A stretch of DNA of 9,170 nt, from assembly GCA_002402325.1 (NCBI GenBank), contig DHFQ01000096.1, positions 1-9,170 of the forward strand, written 5' to 3'. This document shows, piece after piece, positions 1-5,346 of this stretch. The stretch's first letter is position 1; the number at the start of each line of letters is the position of its first letter. The stretch is from Candidatus Aminicenantes bacterium UBA4820. Its GTDB lineage: Bacteria > Acidobacteriota > UBA4820. The notes beneath the pieces were generated by a model that did no database searches, was not told the origin of the DNA, and was given only the letters and a program-made list of their open reading frames with translations. Position numbers and translations under genes: made by a program.

Positions 1-75
1 GAATTTGTATTTTGGTTGATTGAACTGTTAACTTATTTGGGTTAAAATTATGCTGTGATGGAAAGACGAATAATG
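1..75 (+). repeat. Degenerate copy of the 86-bp repeat family and its 3' flank
   Basis: The first ~75 bases align by eye with about 692-768, the 3' half of the repeat unit plus its flank. Shared blocks include gaattt, ttgaact, acttatttgg, ttaaaa and atggaaaga. The central part (tattttggttgat against attggcaaattaagcgg) has diverged, so this is an older copy than the identical pair at 582-753. It lies immediately before the RHS fragment and contains the in-frame TAA (43-45) that closes that reading frame upstream. The element may begin before the window. Confidence 0.6.
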
Positions 76-558
76 TCAAAAGAAATTAGGGCGATTCTTG
101 ACCAAAATGGAAACATCAAATCCACGCATGACTTTGAGCCTTACGGTGTTGAGTTGCAGCCACTAAGCAATGAAATAACAAACTTCAAATACAAATACAC
201 AGGCCGAGAAAGAGACAACAAAACAAACCTTGATTATATGCACTTTAGATATTACGCAAGTTCAATGGGAAGATTCTTAAAGCCTGATAACATAATCCCA
301 AACGCATTCAACCCCCAATCGTGGAATCTTTACACCTATGTCAAAGGAAATCCTGTAAACTTCAATGATCCAAGTGGGCATTATCCTGCAGGCACTGGGG
401 GAGCGATAACTCAGTCAACTATGGCACAGGCTAAGCTTGCACCTCCGGGAGGAACGGCGTGGGAACGAACGATGGTTCAGTACATGACCTTCACGGTAAC
501 TGACTACTACAATGTAGTGGTCACCAAAGATTCTGGGGATCATGGGGTCAGGTCTTGA
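55..558 (+). pseudogene. RHS repeat-associated core fragment (5'-truncated, 3' end in repeat)
   Basis: The product (167 codons from GTG 55) matches the conserved C-terminal core of RHS/YD-repeat proteins. The stretch IRAILDQNGN (11-20) is the end of the usual DHLGSIRAI-type motif, then come YTGRERD (48-54), LDYMHFRYYASSMGRFLKPD (59-78), NLYTYVKGNPVNFNDPSGH (91-109). Full RHS proteins are usually over 1,000 residues and export or encapsulate a variable C-terminal toxin. Here the YD repeats are missing and an in-frame TAA at 43-45 closes the frame upstream. After the core (from about 110) there are only about 58 residues, which I do not recognise as a toxin. The last residues, SGDHGVRS, are encoded by the repeat starting near 534. 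I see no good ribosome binding site. Most likely a silent RHS tip cassette or decayed remnant; an immunity gene was not found downstream. Confidence 0.75.
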
Positions 559-581
559 ATCTTGAATTTATTGGCAAATTA
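534..581 (+). repeat. Truncated copy of the 86-bp repeat
   Basis: Positions 534-581 match the first ~47 bases of the unit at 582-667 with one extra a at 539 (ggggatcat against ggggtcat). The copy stops after ggcaaatta and is followed directly by the next unit. It overlaps the 3' end of the RHS reading frame and supplies its stop codon. Confidence 0.85.
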
Positions 582-667
582 TGGGGTCATGGGGTCAGGT
601 CTTGAATCTTGAATTTATTGGCAAATTAAGCGGTTGAACTGCCTACTTATTTGGATTAAAACAATCG
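582..667 (+). repeat. 86-bp tandem repeat, unit 1
   Basis: This unit is identical at all 86 positions to 668-753, by direct reading. It opens with a doubled tggggtca, continues with cttgaat repeated back to back, and ends attaaaacaatcg. The ggggtcaggtcttgaatc portion resembles repeats I recall beside REP-associated tyrosine (IS200/Y1-type) transposase genes in other bacteria. That link is from memory and no transposase gene is present here. Confidence 0.9.
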
Positions 668-753
668 TGGGGTCATGGGGTCAGGTCTTGAATCTTGAAT
701 TTATTGGCAAATTAAGCGGTTGAACTGCCTACTTATTTGGATTAAAACAATCG
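668..753 (+). repeat. 86-bp tandem repeat, unit 2
   Basis: Second member of the perfect tandem pair, abutting unit 1 with no spacer. Beyond it, tgttatggaaagaaattatgg (754-774) continues the similarity with the left-end copy (52-76), so the ancestral element extended further right than the 86-bp duplicated part. Confidence 0.9.
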
Positions 754-844
754 TGTTATGGAAAGAAATTATGGCAATGGCGCAAGGAAATGATAGAACA
801 CAACGACCAAGCACAAAAGACGCAAAAGTGCCGACAAGCCCGCA

Positions 845-878
845 AAGGAATAAGGAATAATCCTGTTCCTTGTTTTTT
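845..878 (+). terminator. Probable intrinsic terminator, plus strand
   Basis: Arms aaggaataagg (845-855) and cctgttcctt (862-871) pair over nine positions with a small internal loop (ta opposite g). The loop is aataat, and six T residues follow at 873-878. It could end transcription coming from the RHS remnant or the repeats; no intact gene lies immediately upstream. Confidence 0.5.
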
Positions 879-960
879 CATCTTCCCCACTTCCGAACTT
901 CTGCTTTTCCGAGCTTCCGCACAAACCAACTCTGGCTGAAGACTTGCTCCTACGGTTTAA

Positions 961-1001
961 TTTAGGTGAGTGAAATCCTCTACGGACGTTGCTCTCCTAA
1001 A
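961..1001. repeat. Imperfect inverted repeat
   Basis: Positions 961-970 (tttaggtgag) pair with 992-1001 (ctctcctaaa) at 9 of 10 positions around a 21-nt loop. There is no T-tract on either strand, so a terminator is unlikely. Role unknown; it may be chance or an element end. Confidence 0.3.
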
Positions 1002-1030
1002 CTCATTTTGTCAAGCGACGAAATCTGTGG

Positions 1031-1070
1031 AAAAGAAAAAAGTTCCCTGACCGCCAGAGGCGGTCAGGGA
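1031..1070 (-). terminator. Intrinsic terminator of the aldo/keto reductase gene
   Basis: A perfect 12-bp stem (tccctgaccgcc at 1044-1055, ggcggtcaggga at 1059-1070) closes on a 3-nt loop. Read on the minus strand it is followed by acttttttcttttc, a good T-tract. It begins 8 nt after the end of the reductase stop codon. The stem is much more GC-rich than the surrounding sequence. Confidence 0.9.
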
Positions 1071-1078
1071 GTAATTGG

Positions 1079-2110
1079 TTAAAATCTCAATTTTGGAACA
1101 TTTCTATCAAGACGGGTAACTTCAAGCATCCATCGTGGATAGATTTTTGGTGGCTCGCTAACTGCATCGAGAGCCGAAACCTCTTCTTTAGTCAATTCCC
1201 ATTCAACTGTTTTAAGGTTATCCTCAAGTTGAGCTGGTTTGGTCGCACCAATAATTACCGAACTTACACCTGGTTTTCTCAAAAGATAGTTCAAAGAAAC
1301 TTGCGCTGGTGACACTCCCCTTTCAGCGGCTATTCTTTGCACCTCTCCTAAAATGGTATAGGCACGCTCTTCATCAAACTGAAGGAAGTTCTGGTCTTCC
1401 TTTGTCCTTCTTGCGTCTTCAGGACCCTTTGCCCCACGAGGATATTTTCCTGTCAAAAAACCTCCGGCAAGTGGAGACCACGGCGTTAATCCAAGCCCCT
1501 GGTCCTCACATAAAGGAATAAGTTCAATTTCAACATCCCTTGCAACAAGAGAATAATAGGCTTGCAAAGAGACAAACTTCTCCCAATTATGCTTTTCTGA
1601 AATTGAAAGAGCCTTCATAAGTTGCCATGCAAAGAAGTTTGAACAACCAAGATAACGGACTTTACCTTGATGCACGAGGTCATTAAGGGTTGATAATGTT
1701 TCCTCAAGTGGCGTTGTGAAATCGAAACTGTGAACGATGTAGAGGTCTATGTAGTCTGTGTTAAGCCTTTTTAGACTGTTTTCACAACTCTGCATAATGT
1801 GCTTTCTACTCAATCCCACATCGTTGATCTCCTCACTCATTCTTCCGCGAACTTTTGTTGCAAGAACAATTTTGTCTCTTTTACCTTTGATTGCTTTGCC
1901 AAGAATTTGTTCAGATTCACCGTAAGAATAGACATTTGCGGTGTCAAAAAAGTTAACCCCCGCATCAAAAGCAATGTCAACAAGATGCTGTGCTGAGTTT
2001 TCATTAAGAGCACCAATCTTTTCCCAGTAACCTTTTCCACCGAAGCTCATTGCTCCCATACAGAGTTCCGACACGAGTAATCCCGATTTTCCTAATTGAC
2101 GATAATGCAT
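1079..2110 (-). CDS. Aldo/keto reductase
   Basis: This 343-residue protein is a cytoplasmic NAD(P)H-dependent oxidoreductase of the aldo/keto reductase superfamily, with an expected TIM-barrel fold. The catalytic tetrad is visible: Asp56 and Tyr61 (FFDTANVYSYGESE), Lys86 (ATKV) and His127 (YIVHSFD). Family markers follow in order: KVRYLGCSNFFAWQL, SLQAYYSLVARDVE, LTPWSPLAGGFLTGKY and the cofactor-binding VIIGATKPAQLEDNL. Length and motifs fit the bacterial IolS/YhdN-like (general stress/AKR11-type) branch; the substrate cannot be read from sequence. The ATG at 2110 is preceded on its strand by aaaggagat, an excellent ribosome binding site. It appears monocistronic, with a candidate -10 box near 2263 and a strong terminator just after the stop. 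Confidence 0.95.
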   Translation of the reverse strand: MHYRQLGKSGLLVSELCMGAMSFGGKGYWEKIGALNENSAQHLVDIAFDAGVNFFDTANVYSYGESEQILGKAIKGKRDKIVLATKVRGRMSEEINDVGLSRKHIMQSCENSLKRLNTDYIDLYIVHSFDFTTPLEETLSTLNDLVHQGKVRYLGCSNFFAWQLMKALSISEKHNWEKFVSLQAYYSLVARDVEIELIPLCEDQGLGLTPWSPLAGGFLTGKYPRGAKGPEDARRTKEDQNFLQFDEERAYTILGEVQRIAAERGVSPAQVSLNYLLRKPGVSSVIIGATKPAQLEDNLKTVEWELTKEEVSALDAVSEPPKIYPRWMLEVTRLDRNVPKLRF

Positions 2111-2262
2111 TGTGATCTCCTTTCCAAAGATAAGAATTTGTTTTTGATAAAAACCTAAATTTCATTGAATTTTAAAAATCCAAAATCTTCTATTTTTTGC
2201 CTCCTTTTACCAGAACAAATTATTTAAAAAATCAACCAAAAATCATTTTTAATTTAACAAAG

Positions 2263-2268
2263 ATTATA
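2263..2268 (-). promoter_or_regulatory. Candidate -10 box for the aldo/keto reductase
   Basis: The minus strand reads TATAAT here, about 150 nt before the reductase ATG. The -35 region is poor (tcttgc or cttgca 16-17 nt upstream). The predicted leader of ~145 nt is AT-rich. Confidence 0.35.
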
Positions 2269-2294
2269 GAATTTTATTTCTTTTTGCAAGAAAT

Positions 2295-2311
2295 GGTAAT
2301 CCAAAATTACC
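2295..2311 (-). terminator. Weak hairpin downstream of selC
   Basis: ggtaat (2295-2300) pairs with attacc (2306-2311), a 6-bp stem with 5-nt loop. On the minus strand it is followed by atttcttgc, a poor T-tract. It lies about 23 nt beyond the encoded CCA of tRNA-Sec and could end the tRNA transcript, but the stem is weak and read-through into the reductase is plausible. Confidence 0.3.
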
Positions 2312-2334
2312 GTTCTATATCTAACGATTTTCTT

Positions 2335-2430
2335 TGGCGGAGGCGTATGGGAATTGAACCCACCCGCGAAAGTTACCTTCCGCACAACGGTTTTGAAGAC
2401 CGCGCCCGGCACCAGCCAGGGAACACCTCC
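2335..2430 (-). tRNA. selC: tRNA-Sec (UCA anticodon), selenocysteine tRNA
   Basis: The 96-nt gene folds into the characteristic bacterial tRNA-Sec. It has an 8-bp acceptor stem (ggaggtgt with acgcctcc, one G-U) and a 6-bp D stem with a 4-nt loop (cctggc/tggt/gccggg). The anticodon stem-loop is gcggt-cttcaaa-accgt with anticodon TCA, and the long variable arm has 7 pairs (gcggaag/gtaa/ctttcgc). The 5-bp T stem encloses ttcaatt. G73 and CCA are encoded. It inserts selenocysteine at UGA codons that carry a SECIS element, after charging with serine and conversion by SelA and delivery by SelB. None of those genes, nor an obvious selenoprotein, is in the window. It follows the enoyl-CoA hydratase gene by 41 nt on the same strand. 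Confidence 0.96.
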
Positions 2431-2437
2431 AGATATT

Positions 2438-2443
2438 ATTATA
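2438..2443 (-). promoter_or_regulatory. -10 box of selC
   Basis: The minus strand reads ttgTATAAT, ending 7 nt before the first base of mature tRNA-Sec. Initiation would fall at or within a base or two of the tRNA 5' end. No good -35 is seen at 16-18 nt upstream. Cotranscription with the hydratase gene is the alternative. Confidence 0.5.
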
Positions 2444-2471
2444 CAACAAACAGAAGGATTTTATTCTGAGT

Positions 2472-3206
2472 TTAATCCCCGGAACTGATGATTGATTCCG
2501 CTGTTTGCATAGCGCAATATTCTTCAAGTTCGGTTTTTGGCAAAGGAAATGCCTTTAAAAGAATCTGCTTCATTTTTCTCAATGCTTGAGGAGAAAGGGA
2601 TAAAAATTGTTCTTCTACACAATTTGATTCTTTTTGAAAATCCCCTCTTCCTGTTATTTTATGGATTAAACCCATTCTCAATGCCTCTTCAGAATTAACC
2701 TCTTCTCCTGAAAGCAAAAAACAGGCAAGATTAGATAAACCTATTTTTCTTGAAAGATACAAAGCTGTAATCGCAGGAACAATTCCTGATTTAATTTCAG
2801 GAATTGAGAATTTTGAGGACTCTTCTGTAATGATATAGTCTAAGGTAGAGAGAAGACCCACACCACTCCCGATAGCACCTCCTCTTATTCTGGCAATTGC
2901 TGGAAAAGGAAGAGAAGAAAATTTTCTCAGGAGTTTTGCAAAAAGAAATATCTCTTCAAGAATTTTATCGCTGCCAACTTCCCTGTATTTTTCAATACAA
3001 CTTAAATCAAACCCTGAACAGAAATAATCGCCGCTCCCTTCAATAAGTGCAAATTTCACATTTTCACTACCTTCCCACTCAATTTTTTCAAGGCTTGAGA
3101 TGAGTTCTTTTATCATTTCAAGAGAAAGAGCATTTTTGTTTTCCGGGTTGCTTAGTATAATTCTTGCAATTTGGTTTCTCACTTCAAAGACCAATGTTTC
3201 ATTCAT
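2472..3206 (-). CDS. Enoyl-CoA hydratase/isomerase (crotonase) family protein
   Basis: The 244-residue product has the crotonase fold signatures. These are the N-terminal IARIILSNPENKNALSLEM (13-31), the first oxyanion-hole segment YFCSGFDL (61-68), the second segment RGGAIGSGVGLLSTLDY (108-124), and FSIPEIKSGIVPAI (133-146). Such enzymes act on CoA thioesters in the cytoplasm (hydration, isomerisation, or decarboxylation). Of the two catalytic glutamates of classical enoyl-CoA hydratase, the second is kept (Glu137 in IPEI). The first is glycine by my alignment (Gly117), as in several non-canonical members, so the exact reaction is uncertain. The protein is slightly shorter than the usual ~255-260. 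ATG 3206 is preceded by gaggaa. No other acyl-CoA genes are nearby; it is followed by selC. Confidence 0.88.
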   Translation of the reverse strand: MNETLVFEVRNQIARIILSNPENKNALSLEMIKELISSLEKIEWEGSENVKFALIEGSGDYFCSGFDLSCIEKYREVGSDKILEEIFLFAKLLRKFSSLPFPAIARIRGGAIGSGVGLLSTLDYIITEESSKFSIPEIKSGIVPAITALYLSRKIGLSNLACFLLSGEEVNSEEALRMGLIHKITGRGDFQKESNCVEEQFLSLSPQALRKMKQILLKAFPLPKTELEEYCAMQTAESIISSGD

Positions 3207-3287
3207 CGCAATTTCCTCAAGATACCAGAGAGTGTATCTTTATTACTCAATCAACAATTTAATCTGCTTTAACTAACCTCAAATTTT

Positions 3288-3296
3288 ATTTTAGCA
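3288..3296 (-). promoter_or_regulatory. Candidate extended -10 for the crotonase-family gene
   Basis: The minus strand reads TGCTAAAAT (TG-n-TAAAAT), 5 of 6 matches to the -10 hexamer plus the extended motif. It lies about 80 nt before the ATG at 3206. The -35 is weak (ttgctt, 16 nt spacer). It is divergent from the transporter promoter 50 bp away. Confidence 0.35.
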
Positions 3297-3341
3297 CACA
3301 AAAATTGCAAAGCAAAATTCTTAAAAATGATCAAAAATGTG

Positions 3342-3347
3342 TATAAT
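3342..3347 (+). promoter_or_regulatory. -10 box for the MFS transporter gene
   Basis: Perfect TATAAT, 18 nt before the ATG at 3366. Initiation at about 3353-3355 would give a leader of only ~12 nt that begins almost at the ribosome binding site (ggaggg, 3357-3362). No convincing -35 is seen. Confidence 0.5.
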
Positions 3348-3365
3348 GATAACTCTGGAGGGTAA

Positions 3366-4574
3366 ATGAAATTTAATAGATTTTCTAAATCCTTCTATGT
3401 TGCAATTTTTGTAGAACTTCTGCACTGTCTTGCCTCCTATTCAATGATGGCATACCTTGTGATATACCTTTCAAAAGACCTCAATTTAGGTGATGCAAAG
3501 GCAAACTTCCTTATGGGAACGATGTTTTTTATGGGATATTTTCTGCCTATATTTATCGGGGCAATTGCGGATAGAAAAGGTTTTAAAGAGACGATGACGG
3601 TTTCACTTGTTTTAGCCTCATTGGGTTACTTCTATGCTTCAACCGCAAACTCTTTTTATACTATTTTTATTGCTTTGATGATGTTATCTCTAGGCGGTGC
3701 GGTAATGAAGCCTGTCATTGCAGGAACCGTCAAACTTGAAACGAATGAAAAAAATAGAACATTGGGATTTTCAATCTATTACATCGTGATAAACATTGGC
3801 TCATTTTTTGCGCCATTTCTTGCTAATTTAATTAGAATAAAATCGGGAAACCCAAAAAACATCTTCATTTTTTGCACCTTCATTGAAGCACTCGCTTTTC
3901 TTCTATCGTTGCTTCTTTATAAAAATCCTGAAATGCAAAACAAAAGCGAATTTTCCTTTATTAAGTTTTTTAAAGACCTTTTTGATGCGGTAAAAGATTT
4001 TAAACTTCTTTTGTTTATTATAATTTATTCAGGTGTGTGGGCTTTGTATAGTCAAATCTGGAGCAATATTCCTTTGTACATCGTTTCTCTTGATGAGAAA
4101 ATGAAGGAAAGGATAGAATATTTTCAAATGGTTGATCCAATTATGATAATCTTTTTTCAATATTTTATAGGAAAATTTATGTCAAGGTTTAAACCTTTGC
4201 CATCAATTATAAGCGGACTTCTCATTTCTATGGTTGCGGTTTCAATGGTTGGAATACTTGGTACCACTTTTGGCGCTGTGTCAATCGCATTTTCACTTGC
4301 ACTTTGGGCAATTGGAGAGATGATGTTCTCACCGAGGGCTGTTGAATATGTGAGTTTAATTGCTCCAAAAGACAAACTTGCCCTTTATATAGGATTTGGT
4401 TTTCTTCCCCTTGCAATTGGTCTTGGAATTGGACCTTACCTTGGAACTTTATTGAAACATTTTCTGGAAGGAATAGGCAAACCATATCTTCTTTTCCCTG
4501 CTATGGGCTTTTTCGGACTTATAGTAGCAATTGCCTTCCTTTTTTATGACAAAAAGTTTGGAGAAAAGCACTAA
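3366..4574 (+). CDS. Divergent POT/PTR2-like MFS transporter
   Basis: This 402-residue integral membrane protein has about 12 hydrophobic segments and a central cytoplasmic loop (about 188-212), as in the major facilitator superfamily. MFS motif A is visible as GAIADRKGF (65-73). Several segments match the proton-dependent oligopeptide transporter family: LSLGGAVMKPVIAG (107-120), GFSIYYIVINIGSFFAP (134-150), WALYSQIWSNIPLY (225-238), and GEMMFSPRAVEYVSLIAP (317-334), whose Glu318 corresponds to a conserved POT residue. The helix-1 proton-coupling ExxERFxYY motif is degenerate: Glu17 remains but the line reads ELLHCLASYS. It probably imports a small solute with protons, but the substrate may not be a peptide. 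It is shorter than typical bacterial POTs (~450-500), which often have two extra helices. ATG 3366 is supported by ggaggg 4-5 nt upstream. Confidence 0.85.
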   Translation: MKFNRFSKSFYVAIFVELLHCLASYSMMAYLVIYLSKDLNLGDAKANFLMGTMFFMGYFLPIFIGAIADRKGFKETMTVSLVLASLGYFYASTANSFYTIFIALMMLSLGGAVMKPVIAGTVKLETNEKNRTLGFSIYYIVINIGSFFAPFLANLIRIKSGNPKNIFIFCTFIEALAFLLSLLLYKNPEMQNKSEFSFIKFFKDLFDAVKDFKLLLFIIIYSGVWALYSQIWSNIPLYIVSLDEKMKERIEYFQMVDPIMIIFFQYFIGKFMSRFKPLPSIISGLLISMVAVSMVGILGTTFGAVSIAFSLALWAIGEMMFSPRAVEYVSLIAPKDKLALYIGFGFLPLAIGLGIGPYLGTLLKHFLEGIGKPYLLFPAMGFFGLIVAIAFLFYDKKFGEKH

Positions 4575-4586
4575 CTTTTATTTTAA

Positions 4587-4601
4587 AATTATGCTATAAT
4601 T
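4587..4601 (+). promoter_or_regulatory. Extended -10 promoter with overlapping dyad, for the cyclophilin gene
   Basis: TGCTATAAT (4592-4600) is a perfect extended -10 element, 36 nt before the cyclophilin ATG. A dyad, aattat-gct-ataatt (4587-4601), is centred on it and could be an operator or chance in AT-rich sequence. No -35 is obvious, as expected for an extended -10 promoter. Confidence 0.65.
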
Positions 4602-4636
4602 CAGAGTTGGAAAGTTATAGTAAGGAGGAATGTAAA

Positions 4637-5317
4637 ATGAAAAGAATGGTCATTATTTTTCTTGTTACCCTGATGGGACTTTTTGTTTTCGCTCAGCAAA
4701 AGGCACCTCAAACAAAAGGAGCGACACCAAAACAGACGGAGTCTAAAGTGACAGATTATAAGGATACTTTGGTAGTTTTTGAGACTGATTATGGCAAAAT
4801 TGTTTTTGAGTTTTTCCCTGATAAGGCTCCAAATCATGTCAAAAATTTTATTGAACTTTCAAAAAGCGGGTTTTATAACGGAACGAAATTTCACAGGGTA
4901 GTTCCAGGCTTTATGATTCAAGGCGGAGATCCTAATACAAAGGGCGGTTCACCTTCAACATGGGGACAGGGTGGCAATTATGGTCCTGATGGAAAAGAGA
5001 TAACTTTGAAAGCAGAATTTAACGATACTCATCACTCAAGAGGAATCCTTTCGATGGCAAGGGCGATGGACCCAAATTCTGCATCAAGTCAATTCTTTAT
5101 TTGTGTTGCAGACGCTGGTTTCCTTGATGGAAAATATACAGCCTTTGGAAAAGTTATAGAAGGAATGGATGTGGTTGACAAAATTGTTAGCGCCCCAGCC
5201 GGTCCAAAAAGCGAAACCGACCCTGAAGGAAGCAAACCTAAAACTCCTGTTACTATAACTAAAGCCTATACGATAAAAAGGGCTGATTATAAACCTGCAA
5301 AGGTTGAAACAAAGTAA
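4637..5317 (+). CDS. Secreted cyclophilin-type peptidyl-prolyl cis-trans isomerase
   Basis: The 226-residue protein starts with a Sec signal peptide (MKRMVIIFLVTLMGLFVFA, probable cleavage near 19-20). A low-complexity linker rich in K, Q, P and T (21-40) and one cyclophilin domain (about 44-215) follow. It should catalyse proline isomerisation during folding outside the cytoplasmic membrane. Active-site motifs are present: FHRVVPGFMIQGGD (85-98, catalytic Arg87, Phe92, Met93, Gln95), SQFFI (151-155) and LDGKYTAFGKV (163-173). The tryptophan of human cyclophilin A is Tyr here, as in many bacterial forms. The ATG at 4637 is chosen because aaggagg (4622-4628) lies 8 nt upstream and it begins the signal peptide. 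An in-frame TTG at 4607 would add ten unlikely residues. The lipoprotein gene follows 29 nt later, probably in the same transcript. Confidence 0.94.
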   Translation: MKRMVIIFLVTLMGLFVFAQQKAPQTKGATPKQTESKVTDYKDTLVVFETDYGKIVFEFFPDKAPNHVKNFIELSKSGFYNGTKFHRVVPGFMIQGGDPNTKGGSPSTWGQGGNYGPDGKEITLKAEFNDTHHSRGILSMARAMDPNSASSQFFICVADAGFLDGKYTAFGKVIEGMDVVDKIVSAPAGPKSETDPEGSKPKTPVTITKAYTIKRADYKPAKVETK

Positions 5318-5346
5318 TATTGTTTGTTAGGTGAAGGGAGGTTAAA

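Larger units (their letters stand above)
754..1043. other. Non-coding gap with no recognisable gene
   Basis: No reading frame here looks like a protein: the ATG at 758 opens 11 codons before TGA. The stretch holds the 3' flank of the repeat (754-774), a terminator-like hairpin (845-878) and a second imperfect hairpin (961-1001). Its pyrimidine-rich middle (about 880-925) has short echoes of cttccga/cttccgc. With 559-753 this gap separates the RHS remnant from the reductase. Confidence 0.6.

Noticed and set aside
475..558. RHS C-terminal toxin plus immunity gene
   Set aside because: The tip is only about 58 residues, its end is repeat-derived, and no small open frame follows.
534..753. Possible CRISPR array
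   Set aside because: The units are 86 bp, abut without spacers and number only two and a half. There is no repeat-spacer alternation and no cas gene.
2040..2165. Small upstream frame from a minus-strand ATG at 2165 overlapping the reductase start
   Set aside because: It has no ribosome binding site and runs out of frame into the reductase gene.
2335..2430. selC as the integration site of a genomic island
   Set aside because: selC is a known insertion hotspot in other bacteria, but I found no duplicated tRNA 3' end and no integrase in the window. The RHS patch is separated from it by an ordinary gene.
2197..2469. Plus-strand open frame across the tRNA-Sec gene
   Set aside because: It runs antisense through a structurally complete tRNA and has low-complexity AT-rich ends and no family resemblance.
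4607..4636. Longer cyclophilin start at TTG 4607
   Set aside because: It would put ten polar residues before a clear signal peptide and place the aaggagg site inside the coding region. TTG 4607 also falls at the predicted transcription start.
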